Notes under the pieces: generated by a model
Databases searched by the model: none
Seen by the model: the letters and a program-made list of their open reading frames with translations, nothing else
What the model was told of the DNA's origin: nothing
Source: Hephaestia sp. MAHUQ-44
GTDB taxonomy: Bacteria > Pseudomonadota > Alphaproteobacteria > Sphingomonadales > Sphingomonadaceae
Assembly (NCBI RefSeq): GCF_023806085.1
Contig: NZ_JAMSLX010000007.1
Span: 1 to 64,000, forward strand
DNA: 64,000 nt
Direction: 5' to 3'
Shown here: in pieces, positions 38,239 to 47,435 of the stretch
Position numbering within the stretch: the stretch's first letter is position 1
Layout: every line of letters starts with the position of its first letter
Position numbers and translations under genes: made by a program

Positions 38239-40076
38239 GCCGCGCGACGACGAACGTGGAGCAGGATCGCCGACAAAGCCGCAGGCGTTACCCCGCGCAG
38301 CCGCCCCGCCGCGCCCAAGGTGGCGGGGCGTGCGGCGCCCAGCCGCTCGACCATTTCATTCGAGAGCCCGGCGATCGCCGCGTAATCCAGCACGGCGGGC
38401 AGCCCGATCGCATCGCTCGCGCGCATCTCGGCAACCTCCGCGCGCTGGCGTTCGAGATAGGGCGCGTAATGCGCGTCCTCGATCGCTTCGGAGACAAGAC
38501 CCGGATCGATACCCGCAAAGCCTTCGGGCACGAGGTGATCGAGCGTGACATCGGGAAAACGCAGCCATTCTGCAAGCGAACGGCGCACGCCGTCCTGCTT
38601 CACCGGCGCGCCCTTTTGCGCGAGTTCGCTCGGGCTCGCGATGGTGGCAAGCCGTTGATCGATGGTCGCGCGCTGGTGCACCCGTGTCTGCTGATGCCGC
38701 AACCGTGCCTCGCCCAGACACCCCAGCGCCGCCGCGATCGGGCCGAGCCGCGTCTCGGCATTGTCGACCCGCAAGCGCAGCCGGTATTCGGCGCGCGCGG
38801 TGAGCATCCGATAGGGTTCGGTCACACCCTGCAGCACCAGGTCGTCGATCATCACGCCGATATACGAATCGGCACGATCAAGCGTCAGCGGCGCGAGATC
38901 ACAGGCGGTTGCCGCGGCGTTTACGCCAGCGACCAGCCCCTGCGCCGCCGCTTCCTCATATCCCGTGGTGCCGTTGATCTGGCCCGCGCAGAACAAGCCG
39001 GGCACCGCCGACACTTCCAACGTCGGCGCCAGCGCACGCGGATCGATATGATCGTATTCGACGGCATAGCCCGGCACGACGATCCGCGCGTATTCGAGCC
39101 CCTTGATGCTGGCGACGAGCGCCGCCTGGACGTCGGGCGGCAGCGAACTCGAAATGCCGTTGGGATAGACCAGACCGTCGTCGAGCCCCTCTGGCTCGAG
39201 AAACACCTGATGGCCGTCGCGGTCACCGAAGCGGACGATCTTGTCCTCGATCGACGGGCAATAGCGCGGCCCCAATGCCTCGATCGCCCCCGAATAAAGC
39301 GGTGAGCGATCGAGCCCGCCGCGAATGATGGCGTGCGTCCGGTCGTTGGTGCGCGTGATCGCACAGGCGAGCTGGGGCAACGGCCGCCCCACGCTCATCG
39401 GCGACATCGTCCATCCACCACCATCGGAAGGCTGCCGCTCCAACACCGCCCAGTCGATTGTGCGCGCATCGAGGCGCGGCGGCGTCCCCGTCTTGAGCCG
39501 CGCCATCGGCAGGGCGAGCCCGCGAAGCTGATGACCGAGCGCGGTCGCCGCCCGATCGCCGGTGCGGCCACCGATCCCCCGCTCCTCGCCGCAAAACAGC
39601 CGCCCGCCGAGAAACGTACCCGTAGCAAGGATCACGGTCGGGGCCCGCATCCGCATGCCGTCCGCGAGTGTAATGCCCGCCACGCGCCCCCCGGCGAGAT
39701 CGAGCGCCACGGCCTCACCCTCGATCACCGTCAAACTGGGCTGTGCGGCAACCATCGTCTGCACTGCCTGCGCGAACCGGCGGCGATCGGCCTGGACGCG
39801 CGGCCCCTGCACCGCGGCGCCTTTGCTGGCGTTGAGCATCCGGTAATGGATCCCGCCGGCATCGGCCGCGCGTGCGATCAGGCCGTCGAACGCATCGACT
39901 TCGCGGACGAGATGGCCCTTCCCCAAGCCCCCGATCGCCGGATTGCAGGACATTGCCCCGATGGTCGCGGCGTCGAAGGTCAACAGCGCCACCCGCACGC
40001 CCCGCCGCGCGGCAGCACAGGCCGCTTCGGTACCGGCGTGCCCGCCGCCGACGACGATAACATCGAAGCTGGTCAT
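38235..40076 (-). CDS. mnmG: tRNA modification enzyme MnmG (GidA)
   Basis: Encodes 613 residues. With MnmE it makes the 5-carboxymethylaminomethyl group on U34 of several tRNAs. The FAD fold is at the N-terminus ([22 protein letters not shown]), then [20 protein letters not shown], and the conserved C-terminal helical domain follows. Both cysteines typical of the active site region are present (SCNPAI and the RYCPSIEDK segment). It overlaps rsmG and lies 56 bp downstream of mnmE, with parS site 3 in the gap. Confidence 0.96.
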   Translation of the reverse strand: MTSFDVIVVGGGHAGTEAACAAARRGVRVALLTFDAATIGAMSCNPAIGGLGKGHLVREVDAFDGLIARAADAGGIHYRMLNASKGAAVQGPRVQADRRRFAQAVQTMVAAQPSLTVIEGEAVALDLAGGRVAGITLADGMRMRAPTVILATGTFLGGRLFCGEERGIGGRTGDRAATALGHQLRGLALPMARLKTGTPPRLDARTIDWAVLERQPSDGGGWTMSPMSVGRPLPQLACAITRTNDRTHAIIRGGLDRSPLYSGAIEALGPRYCPSIEDKIVRFGDRDGHQVFLEPEGLDDGLVYPNGISSSLPPDVQAALVASIKGLEYARIVVPGYAVEYDHIDPRALAPTLEVSAVPGLFCAGQINGTTGYEEAAAQGLVAGVNAAATACDLAPLTLDRADSYIGVMIDDLVLQGVTEPYRMLTARAEYRLRLRVDNAETRLGPIAAALGCLGEARLRHQQTRVHQRATIDQRLATIASPSELAQKGAPVKQDGVRRSLAEWLRFPDVTLDHLVPEGFAGIDPGLVSEAIEDAHYAPYLERQRAEVAEMRASDAIGLPAVLDYAAIAGLSNEMVERLGAARPATLGAAGRLRGVTPAALSAILLHVRRRAA

Positions 40077-40114
40077 GCCGCGGCGCTATGCTTCCTGGGG
40101 TGGAAAGTCAAAAT

Positions 40115-40130
40115 CGTTCCACGTGGAACA
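40115..40130. promoter_or_regulatory. parS-like ParB site 3
   Basis: CGTTCCACGTGGAACA is a near-perfect palindrome around CACGTG and fits the parS consensus TGTTnCACGTGnAACA except at the first base. It lies between mnmG and mnmE. Confidence 0.88.
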
Positions 40131-40132
40131 TC

Positions 40133-41425
40133 TCACTTCCCGATGCAGAAACGCGAAAAAAGCGCGTCGAGCATATCCTCGGTACCCGCACGGCCGGTGA
40201 TCCGGTCGAGCGCAACGCGCGCCCGACGAAGCCGCTCGGCGACGATCAGTGGATCGTGAACATCGCCGATCACCGCCAATTCGTCATACGCCAGCCGGCA
40301 CAGATCGCGCTGACGCTGGTTGAGAACCGGCTGATCGAGACGCGGCAGAAGCGCCGTCGCCCGCGCCGCGAGCGCGTGCCACAACGCAATGATGCCCTCC
40401 CCTGTCGCAGCAGAAACCACGAGCCGCCCTGAAGGCGGCGACTTCCGCTCGGGCATATCGACGCGTGCATGGATCGGCAGTGCATTCGCATTTGCCGGCG
40501 GCGGGGCATCATCGAGCCACAACACGATGTCCGCCGCCTCGATCGCGTCGCGTGCACGATCGATCCCGATAAGTTCGATCGGATCGTCGCTGGTGTCGCG
40601 CAGCCCGGCCGTGTCGGTAAAGACATAAGCGATACCGTCGCGTGCCACCGGAATCTCGATCCGGTCGCGCGTCGTTCCCGAGATCGGCGACACAATCGCC
40701 GCTTCGCGTTCAACCAAAGCATTGAGCAGGGTCGATTTTCCGGTGTTCGGTGCGCCTGCCAGCACAATGCGGATACCGTCGCGCAGCCGTTCGATCGTCG
40801 GCGCATCGAGCAAGGCCGCCATCTCGTCGGCAAGTGCAATACCATCGGCAGTCACCCCCGTCAGATCGACGGCAACATCATCCTCGTCCGAGAAATCGAT
40901 CGCCGCCTCAACCTGCGCTGCAAGCACGACCAGTCGGCGGGTCCATCCCGTCACCGCGCGACTGATTGCCCCTTCGGCCGTAGCCATTGCGGCGCGGCGC
41001 TGGGTTTCGGTCTCGGCGGCGAGCAGATCGCCAAGCCCCTCGGCCTGCGCGAGATCGATCCGGCCCGCAGCAAGCGCACGACGGGTGAACTCGCCCGGCT
41101 CGGCCCGTCGCACCCTCGCATGACGCAGCAGCGCCGCTTCAACCGCGGCGACCACCGCGCGGCCACCGTGACAGTGAAATTCGACCAGATCCTCGCCGGT
41201 CGCCGTTGCCGGGGCGGCAAAAGCAAGCACCAGCGCCCGATCGAGCAACATGCCATCGTGGCCTCGCAGCCCCCGCAACACCGCTTCGCGCGGTGCGGGC
41301 AACGGCCCTGCCACCGCCGCCGCCACCGCGAAGGCATCGGGACCGCTCAGCCGGATAATGCCGATCGCCGCCGGTGGCGCACCGCTCGACAGCGCAACGA
41401 TCGTATCAGCCGCCAGTGCCGCCAT
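40133..41425 (-). CDS. mnmE: tRNA modification GTPase MnmE
   Basis: Encodes 430 residues: an N-terminal tetrahydrofolate-binding domain, a helical domain and an inserted G domain. G1 is GAPNTGKS (224-231), G2 lies near SGTTRDR, G3 is DTAG (271-274) and G5 fits SAATG (338-342). The G4 position, normally NKxD, reads HARVD (319-323), so base recognition is weakened on paper. The protein ends with the catalytic FCIGK motif. Its start overlaps the DUF6489 gene by 20 bp. Confidence 0.94.
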   Translation of the reverse strand: MAALAADTIVALSSGAPPAAIGIIRLSGPDAFAVAAAVAGPLPAPREAVLRGLRGHDGMLLDRALVLAFAAPATATGEDLVEFHCHGGRAVVAAVEAALLRHARVRRAEPGEFTRRALAAGRIDLAQAEGLGDLLAAETETQRRAAMATAEGAISRAVTGWTRRLVVLAAQVEAAIDFSDEDDVAVDLTGVTADGIALADEMAALLDAPTIERLRDGIRIVLAGAPNTGKSTLLNALVEREAAIVSPISGTTRDRIEIPVARDGIAYVFTDTAGLRDTSDDPIELIGIDRARDAIEAADIVLWLDDAPPPANANALPIHARVDMPERKSPPSGRLVVSAATGEGIIALWHALAARATALLPRLDQPVLNQRQRDLCRLAYDELAVIGDVHDPLIVAERLRRARVALDRITGRAGTEDMLDALFSRFCIGK

Positions 41426-41642
41426 TCTTACCCTCGAACATCCGTCGCCAGAACGTCATTGCTCCCTCGCCCATCGGCGCCCAGCTCCGCATCATCTGCT
41501 CGATCAGTTCGGGATGTGCAGCCGGGTCCATCATGTCGCCCATCGTCGCGACATATTTCTCGTGCAGTGGTGTCAGGTCCGGAAGCCCCATCACCCGGCG
41601 CGCCTCTTCGGGGGTGCATTCCACCTCTACGTTGATCTTCAT
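41406..41642 (-). CDS. DUF6489 family small protein
   Basis: Encodes 78 residues beginning MKINVEVECTPEEARRVMGLP, with a helical middle and the motif SWAPMGEGAMTFWRRMFEG (in parts). It looks like a small cytoplasmic protein of the family found before mnmE in sphingomonads and related genera. Some members have phasin-like annotations, which I treat as unproven. It overlaps mnmE by 20 bp and is divergent from the DNA methyltransferase gene. Confidence 0.82.
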   Translation of the reverse strand: MKINVEVECTPEEARRVMGLPDLTPLHEKYVATMGDMMDPAAHPELIEQMMRSWAPMGEGAMTFWRRMFEGKNGGTGG

Positions 41643-41691
41643 TGCCCGTCTCCGCTTGAGCGCATCGCGCCGAGGCTGCATAACATGCGCC

Positions 41692-42168
41692 ATGTATGCG
41701 CAGGACCAGGCGGTGATCGCAACGCCGATCGGCGCGGTGCGGATCATCGGCGACGATCGGACGATCGCCCGCATTGCCATCGGCGGCACGGCGGCGCCCT
41801 TGACGGGGCACGCCGACGCCGTGCGTACCGCCGCCGACCAGTTGAGCGCCTGGTTTGCCGGTAGGCTGACGACGTTCGATCTTCCCCTCACCCCCGCCGC
41901 GACGCCGCGCGGGCAGGCGTTGCGCGACGCGATGATCGGCATCGGCTATGGCGAGACGATGAGCTATGGTGCGCTCGCCCGCGTGGCCAATTCAGGCGCG
42001 CGCGCGATCGGGCAGGCCTGCGCGCGCAACCCCTTCCCGATCATCGTCCCATGCCACCGCGTGCTGGGCGCCGGCGGCGCGCTGGGCGCCTATTCGGCAG
42101 GCGAGGGCCCCGCCACCAAGCAATGGCTGCTCGATCACGAGCACCGAACCAAGGGAACGCAAGGATGA
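41692..42168 (+). CDS. ogt: Methylated-DNA-protein cysteine methyltransferase
   Basis: Encodes 158 residues. Ogt removes O6-alkyl groups from guanine by transfer to its own cysteine, C121 in the IVPCHRV motif. The HTH segment ETMSYGALARVANSGARAIGQACARN (in parts) is typical. No AdaA-type regulator domain is fused. Its TGA overlaps the ATG of the hydrolase gene. Confidence 0.92.
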   Translation: MYAQDQAVIATPIGAVRIIGDDRTIARIAIGGTAAPLTGHADAVRTAADQLSAWFAGRLTTFDLPLTPAATPRGQALRDAMIGIGYGETMSYGALARVANSGARAIGQACARNPFPIIVPCHRVLGAGGALGAYSAGEGPATKQWLLDHEHRTKGTQG

Positions 42169-42866
42169 CCGAGATGCTGACGATCACACCATTGGATGGC
42201 GCGGGTAGTTTCATGGCCTATTGTGCCCGGCCCGCGAGCGCCCCCCGTGCAGCGATCGTCGTCATCCAGGAGATTTTCGGGGTCAATGCCGGCGTCCGCC
42301 GCAAGTGTGACCGGCTGGCCGAGGCCGGCTATCTCGCGATCGCGCCCGATCTGTTCTGGCGGCTCGAACCGGGGATCGAACTCGATCCCGATGTCGCCCC
42401 CGAATTCGAGCGGGCACTGGGGCTGATGGGCAAGTTCAACCAGGATGCGGGGGTCCGCGATATCGAATCGACGATCCGCGCCGCGCGCGCGGCGCTGGGC
42501 GGCACCGGCAAGGTCGGCGTGGTCGGCTACTGCCTCGGCGGACGGCTGGCCTATATGACCGCGGCGCGCACCGATATCGATGCCAGTGTTGGTTACTATG
42601 CGGTGGGTATCGATAACCTGTTAGGCGAAAAACACGCGATCGCGCACCCGCTGATGCTCCATATCGCGGGTGCCGACCATTTTGTCGATGCCGCCACGCA
42701 GGCAAAAATGCACGCGGGGCTCGACGATCATCCCAAGGTGACACTGGTCGATTATCCGGGTGAGGATCACGGTTTCGCGACCGAGTTCGGCAAGCGACGG
42801 TCGGAAGCAGCGGCCCAACGCGCCGACGAACGCACCGCGGCATTCTTCGCAACGCACCTCGGCTGA
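42165..42866 (+). CDS. Dienelactone hydrolase family protein
   Basis: Encodes 233 residues of the alpha/beta hydrolase fold. The nucleophile is C123 in GYCLGG, with E36 in IQEIFG, D171 and H202 in DHGF completing the usual DLH set. The family acts on dienelactones, but many members have other ester substrates, and nothing nearby is a catechol pathway. It is coupled to ogt by ATGA and converges with terC. Confidence 0.87.
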   Translation: MTEMLTITPLDGAGSFMAYCARPASAPRAAIVVIQEIFGVNAGVRRKCDRLAEAGYLAIAPDLFWRLEPGIELDPDVAPEFERALGLMGKFNQDAGVRDIESTIRAARAALGGTGKVGVVGYCLGGRLAYMTAARTDIDASVGYYAVGIDNLLGEKHAIAHPLMLHIAGADHFVDAATQAKMHAGLDDHPKVTLVDYPGEDHGFATEFGKRRSEAAAQRADERTAAFFATHLG

Positions 42867-42900
42867 CCGTGAGCGGTATCCAGCTTCCCTGAAACAGAGA

Positions 42901-42974
42901 CGGCACCAACCCGCTTCTCCACCTCACCTCTCAAGCAATCATGCTGGGTGAGGTGGGGAAGCGGGCCAGTGCCG
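42901..42974. repeat. Intergenic palindrome, copy 5 (imperfect)
   Basis: The arms 42901-42928 and 42947-42974 pair at about 24 of 28 positions. It lies between the convergent dienelactone hydrolase and terC genes. The arms show the family pattern CGGCACCA...GTGCCG. Confidence 0.85.
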
Positions 42975-42989
42975 CTACCTCAAATAAAT

Positions 42990-43610
42990 CTACATCAGTC
43001 GCCCGATCAGCCCCAAATGGTGGTCGAGCAGCCCTTCATAGATCATCCGGAACGCCACCCAGACGATCACCGCAAGCCCGACATAAGCGATCCAGCGATA
43101 CCGGTCGACGACACGCGCGATCAGGCTTGCGGCAAGCCCCATCACCGCAACCGACAGGATCAGCCCGAACACGAGGATCGACGGATGGTCGCGCGCCGCA
43201 CCCGCGACGCCCAGCACATTGTCGAGGCTCATACTGACGTCGGCGAGCGCCACCGCCCAGGCCGCCCTGGCAAAGCTCTTGGGCGGCGCGGTAGCCGTTT
43301 CGTGATCCACGACATCGTGCGCACGCAGATCGCGCCACATCTTCCACGAAACCCAGAGCAGCAACAGCCCGCCTGCAAACAGCAACCCGACGATCTGAAG
43401 CAGTTGCGTCGCGATCAGCGCGAAGATGATCCGCAGCACCAGCGCGGCGCCGACCCCGACCAGCACGACCTTTTTCTGCTGCGCACGCGGAAGCCCGGCC
43501 GCGAGCGTGCCGACCACGACCGCATTGTCCCCCGCCAGCACCAGATCGATCATGACGACCTGCACGAACACGGCAAAGCCGGCAGGTGTGAAGAACGATG
43601 CGATATCCAT
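42990..43610 (-). CDS. TerC family integral membrane protein
   Basis: Encodes 206 residues with about six membrane helices. The metal-binding signature is VMIDLVLAGDNAVVVG in the first helices and DVSMSLDNVLGVAG later, each with the paired aspartate-asparagine. This is the YjbE/TerC type linked to manganese or metal export coupled to secretion. It has its own gene boundaries; the divergent neighbour is the hypothetical gene at 43817. Confidence 0.88.
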   Translation of the reverse strand: MDIASFFTPAGFAVFVQVVMIDLVLAGDNAVVVGTLAAGLPRAQQKKVVLVGVGAALVLRIIFALIATQLLQIVGLLFAGGLLLLWVSWKMWRDLRAHDVVDHETATAPPKSFARAAWAVALADVSMSLDNVLGVAGAARDHPSILVFGLILSVAVMGLAASLIARVVDRYRWIAYVGLAVIVWVAFRMIYEGLLDHHLGLIGRLM

Positions 43611-43767
43611 GCCGGCCCCCAGTGCGCCTCACCGGCGCCGGGATCAACCCACCCGCCCGAAAATCCGCACGCGCGTCATGGCTGCCGGTATCGATCAGAT
43701 CGCCTGCCCCGCCGTCTCGAGCACACCCGACAGGACCGCTCCGCCACGAACGCCCGCGATCGCAGCC

Positions 43768-43795
43768 TTGACAGGTGTATTATCTTAACAATACA
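43768..43795 (+). promoter_or_regulatory. Sigma-70-like promoter with 20-bp inverted repeat
   Basis: TTGACA at 43768-43773 is followed after 16 bases by AATACA at 43790-43795. TGTATTATCTTAACAATACA (43776-43795) is an inverted repeat, TGTATT with AATACA, covering the spacer and -10 box. It is AT-rich for this genome. It may be an operator for an unknown repressor controlling the gene at 43817. Confidence 0.55.
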
Positions 43796-43816
43796 GACGG
43801 GAAGAGGGAGGCTTAC

Positions 43817-44512
43817 ATGAATAACACACCTGCTCACGGCACGGCGCTGTTCCTCGCATCGCTCGCAACCCCCACGGCATCGGCGGCGGACGAGACCCCG
43901 ACCGCGCAAGCCTTCCAAACCTATCTCGACCGCTGCCATGCCGCGCATGTCTGCAACGGCGCGTATCTGGCGGCGCGCGACGGCAAGACGATCTTTATCG
44001 GAGCGGTGGGTGATGCCGGCGACGCCGCGCGGACGCCGCTGACCATCGACAGCGCCTTCGACATCAACAACGCGCAGGACGACAGCGTCGACGATCATGT
44101 CGCCCTGCTCGCCGCGCTGGCGATGGGCGAGCCGGCATCGCCCGTCCGCCCGTCAATCGCCTGGGCCTTGCCCGAGCGGCTCGACAAAGACGATGCCCCA
44201 TCGATTGCCATGTGGTTCGATCGCGAGCTTGCCGCCACGCCGCGCCGCTACGTGATCGACGACCGCGATCTCAACCAGCTCGGCTACGATCTGTTACGGC
44301 ACAAGCGGCCGGCGGATGCAGTCACGGTGTTCGGCCTCCTCACGCACGCTTATCCCGAAAAGCCCAATGGCTATGACAGCCTGGCCGATGGTTATGAAGC
44401 GCTCGGCAAACGCGACGCCGCGATCGCCGCGATGCGCAAGGCGGTATCGTTCGATCCGGCCTCGGTCCAATATCAGCGCCACCTCGCGGCGCTGACCGAC
44501 GGAAAGGACTGA
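43817..44512 (+). CDS. Truncated serine hydrolase/TPR protein, probably non-catalytic
   Basis: Encodes 231 residues. After a weak signal-like segment, residues about 30-75 resemble the first strands of a beta-lactamase-related serine hydrolase (GAYLAARDGKTIFIGAVGDA, then a SAFDI end). The usual next block with the SxxK motif is absent: SAFDI runs straight into NNAQDD. Residues about 155-225 are a TPR-like tail (NQLGYDLLRHKRPADAVTVF, YDSLADGYEALGKRDAAIAAM) often found at the end of such enzymes. So the catalytic core seems deleted in frame. The start has AGGGAGG five bases upstream. It may be a relic or a protein with a new use. Confidence 0.6.
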   Translation: MNNTPAHGTALFLASLATPTASAADETPTAQAFQTYLDRCHAAHVCNGAYLAARDGKTIFIGAVGDAGDAARTPLTIDSAFDINNAQDDSVDDHVALLAALAMGEPASPVRPSIAWALPERLDKDDAPSIAMWFDRELAATPRRYVIDDRDLNQLGYDLLRHKRPADAVTVFGLLTHAYPEKPNGYDSLADGYEALGKRDAAIAAMRKAVSFDPASVQYQRHLAALTDGKD

Positions 44513-44517
44513 ATCCT

Positions 44518-45774
44518 CTACTGGTTCATCGAGTCGAAGAAATCCTCGTTGGTCTTCGAATCCTTCATCTTGTCGAGCAGGAATTCCATCGCGTCGATGG
44601 TGCCCATCTGCATCAGGATCCGGCGCAACACCCACATTTTGGAGAGCTTGGCCTTGTCGACCAGCAGCTCTTCCTTGCGGGTGCCGGACTTGCCGACGTC
44701 GAGTGCCGGGAAGATGCGCTTGTCCGCGACCTTGCGATCGAGAACGATTTCCGAGTTGCCGGTGCCCTTGAATTCCTCGAAGATCACTTCGTCCATGCGG
44801 CTGCCGGTATCGATCAGCGCGGTGGCGATGATCGATAGCGAGCCGCCTTCCTCGATGTTGCGCGCCGCGCCGAAGAAGCGCTTCGGGCGCTGAAGCGCGT
44901 TGGCGTCGACGCCGCCAGTCAACACCTTGCCCGAGGACGGAACAACGGTGTTGTAGGCACGGCCGAGCCGGGTGATCGAATCGAGCAGGATTACCACGTC
45001 CTTCTTGTGTTCGACCAGCCGTTTGGCCTTTTCGATCACCATTTCGGCGACCTGGACGTGGCGGTTGGCGGGCTCGTCGAAGGTCGAGGAAACAACCTCG
45101 CCCTTCACCGATCGCTGCATGTCGGTGACTTCCTCGGGCCGCTCGTCGATCAGCAGCACGATCAGGAAGACTTCGGGATGGTTGTCGGTGATCGCCTTGG
45201 CGATGTTCTGGAGCATCACCGTCTTGCCGACGCGCGGTGGGGCCACGATCAGCGTGCGCTGCCCCTTGCCCTGCGGGCTGACGATGTCGATGACGCGCGC
45301 CGATTTGTCCTTGACGGTCGGGTCCTGCGGATCGAGCGTCAGTTTGCTCTCGGGATAGAGCGGCGTCAGATTGTCGAAATTGACGCGGTGGCGAACCACA
45401 TCGGGATTGTCGAAATTGATGCTGGTGAGCTTGGTCAGCGCAAAATAGCGCTCGCCATCCTTGGGCCCGCGAATCTCGCCTTCCACCGTATCGCCGGTGC
45501 GCAAGCCGAATTTGCGAACCTGATTGGGCGAGATGTAGATATCGTCGGGGCCGGCGAGATAGTTCGCCTCGGGGCTGCGCAGGAAACCGAACCCGTCGGG
45601 CAGCACTTCGATCGTGCCGAGCCCCATGATCTGATCACCAAGATCGGCCTGCTCCTTGAGGATACCGAACAGCAGATCCTGCTTGCGGAGCGTCGACGCA
45701 CCCTCGACCCCCAGCGCCTCGGCCATTTCGACCAGCTCGGCGGGAGTCTTCTTCTTGAGGTCTTTGAGATGCAT
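44518..45774 (-). CDS. rho: Transcription termination factor Rho
   Basis: Encodes 418 residues. Rho is the hexameric RNA helicase that ends untranslated transcripts. The N-terminal three-helix region and OSB-fold RNA site ([27 protein letters not shown] type, here [12 protein letters not shown]) are followed by the ATPase with Walker [11 protein letters not shown] and [12 protein letters not shown]. The C-terminus is normal. It is convergent with the hypothetical gene, six bases apart, and upstream of it lie hemJ and hemE on the same strand. Confidence 0.97.
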   Translation of the reverse strand: MHLKDLKKKTPAELVEMAEALGVEGASTLRKQDLLFGILKEQADLGDQIMGLGTIEVLPDGFGFLRSPEANYLAGPDDIYISPNQVRKFGLRTGDTVEGEIRGPKDGERYFALTKLTSINFDNPDVVRHRVNFDNLTPLYPESKLTLDPQDPTVKDKSARVIDIVSPQGKGQRTLIVAPPRVGKTVMLQNIAKAITDNHPEVFLIVLLIDERPEEVTDMQRSVKGEVVSSTFDEPANRHVQVAEMVIEKAKRLVEHKKDVVILLDSITRLGRAYNTVVPSSGKVLTGGVDANALQRPKRFFGAARNIEEGGSLSIIATALIDTGSRMDEVIFEEFKGTGNSEIVLDRKVADKRIFPALDVGKSGTRKEELLVDKAKLSKMWVLRRILMQMGTIDAMEFLLDKMKDSKTNEDFFDSMNQ

Positions 45775-45929
45775 GGGAAAAGTCCGGTGCGGGCTTGTGA
45801 TAGAGGCGCGTCGGTCGACGGAAGACGACGATGCGAGAAAGGAGGGCCGGCAACGGGGTGGTCCACCGCGTACCGGATGCTTCGCGAATTAGGAGGCGTC
45901 CCCCGTCAAGTCAAGCGCGCACGCGCGGT

Positions 45930-46385
45930 TCAGAACGGCCGCACGATCACCAGGATGACGATCAGAACAACGAACAGCGCCGGGATTTCGTTGGCGATCC
46001 GCAATTGCCGGTCCGACAACCGCGCTTCACCGCGCGCAAGCTTTTTCGAATAGCCGACCGCCCAGCCGTGATAGCCCGACAGGATGAAAACGAGCGCGAT
46101 CTTGGCATGGAGCCACCCAAGCCCCGCGAACCCGTCGAACAGCCCTATATTGACCGCCAGCAGGGCGCCCAGCACCCACACCATCAGGATCGAGGGGGTG
46201 ATGATCATCCGGCGCAGCGTGGCCTCCCGATCGATCCACAGCTTCTCCTGTACCGCATCGCCGAGCGCCTGCTGATGATGGATCAGATAGCGCGGCAGGA
46301 TGAACATCGACGCCATCCAGAAGATCACGAAAACGACGTGCGCCGCTTTCACCCACAGATAGCTGGCGCCGAGAAAACCGGTCAT
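45930..46385 (-). CDS. hemJ: HemJ-type protoporphyrinogen oxidase
   Basis: Encodes 151 residues with four membrane helices of the UPF0093/HemJ family, which oxidises protoporphyrinogen IX in place of HemG or HemY. The conserved histidine in VKAAHVVFVIFWMASMF (in parts) and RLLxxH-like LHAKIALVFILSGYHGWA segments are seen. Its ATG overlaps the hemE stop (ATGA), so two heme-pathway steps are coupled. Confidence 0.9.
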   Translation of the reverse strand: MTGFLGASYLWVKAAHVVFVIFWMASMFILPRYLIHHQQALGDAVQEKLWIDREATLRRMIITPSILMVWVLGALLAVNIGLFDGFAGLGWLHAKIALVFILSGYHGWAVGYSKKLARGEARLSDRQLRIANEIPALFVVLIVILVIVRPF

Positions 46386-47419
46386 GCTGCTCCCCTTACC
46401 CGCGCCAGCAATTGCTCGACATGCGCGATCGGCGTGAACTGGCCGATGCCATGCCCCAGATTAAAGATGTGCGGACGATCCTGGAACGCGGCAAGAATGC
46501 GGTCAACGCCCGCGTCGAGCGCGGCACCGCCGGCCAGCAACGCCAGCGGATCGAGATTGCCCTGCACCGGTAGCCCCTCAGGTAGGATCGAGTCGGCCCA
46601 GACCGGATCGACCGTCTCGTCGAGCCCGATCGCATCGATCCCGGTCTCCCGCGCATAGGCGCCAAGCTTGCCCCCCGCTCCCTTGGGAAAACCGATGATC
46701 GGCGTATCGGGATGGCGCGCCTTCAGCCCGCGGACGATCGCCACCGTCGGTGCGATCACCCAGCGTTCGAACTGTGCCGGCGAAAGGCTTCCCGCCCAGC
46801 TGTCGAACAATTGCACCGCCTCGACACCCGCGTCGATCTGGCCGGCGAGATAATCGATCGTCATCGCCACGATCGCATCGATGATCGCATCGAATTTCCG
46901 GGGATCGCCATAGGCAAGCGCGCGCGTCTCGGCCTGATCGCGGCTGCCCTGCCCGGCAACCATATAGGTCGCAACCGTCCAGGGCGATCCGGCAAAACCA
47001 AGCAACGTGGCGTGCGCGGGCAATGCCGCCGCCACGCCGCGCACGGTGGCGTAGACCGGATCGAGCCGCTCGGGGTGGCGCGCAAGACCATCGAGCGCGG
47101 CATCGACCAGTGGCGGGGCCAGCCGTGGTCCCTCACCCGCCTCGAACCGCAGATCCTGCCCCAGCGCCCAGGGAACGATCAGAATGTCCGAGAACAGGAT
47201 CGCCCCGTCCATCGCGAACCGGCGAATCGGTTGCAGTGTGACCTCGGTTGCCGCCTCGGGATCCATCGCCAGTTCGAGGAAGCCGCCCTTGGTTTCCCGC
47301 AGCGCGCGATATTCGGGCAGATAGCGTCCGGCCTGGCGCATCATCCAGATCGGCGGCACCGGCTGACGGGTACCGTTGAGAACCGCGAGCAGCGGCTTGG
47401 TTTCAAGCGAGCGGGACAG
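46382..47419 (-). CDS. hemE: Uroporphyrinogen decarboxylase with apparent CTG start
   Basis: Encodes 345 residues if started at CTG (47419). HemE decarboxylates uroporphyrinogen III to coproporphyrinogen. Landmarks are PPIWMMRQAGRYLPEYR (substrate-binding arginines), ILFSDILIVPWALG and the C-terminal NLGHGIGQFTP. The first ATG/GTG/TTG in frame is GTG at 47359, which would remove about 20 conserved residues (SRSLETKPLLAVLNGTRQPV). A perfect AGGGAG (47433-47428) stands eight bases before the CTG, and a stop codon is close upstream. It is divergent from ppsR, with the origin between. Confidence 0.9.
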   Translation of the reverse strand: MSRSLETKPLLAVLNGTRQPVPPIWMMRQAGRYLPEYRALRETKGGFLELAMDPEAATEVTLQPIRRFAMDGAILFSDILIVPWALGQDLRFEAGEGPRLAPPLVDAALDGLARHPERLDPVYATVRGVAAALPAHATLLGFAGSPWTVATYMVAGQGSRDQAETRALAYGDPRKFDAIIDAIVAMTIDYLAGQIDAGVEAVQLFDSWAGSLSPAQFERWVIAPTVAIVRGLKARHPDTPIIGFPKGAGGKLGAYARETGIDAIGLDETVDPVWADSILPEGLPVQGNLDPLALLAGGAALDAGVDRILAAFQDRPHIFNLGHGIGQFTPIAHVEQLLARVRGAA

Positions 47420-47435
47420 TCTGGATACTCCCTAC

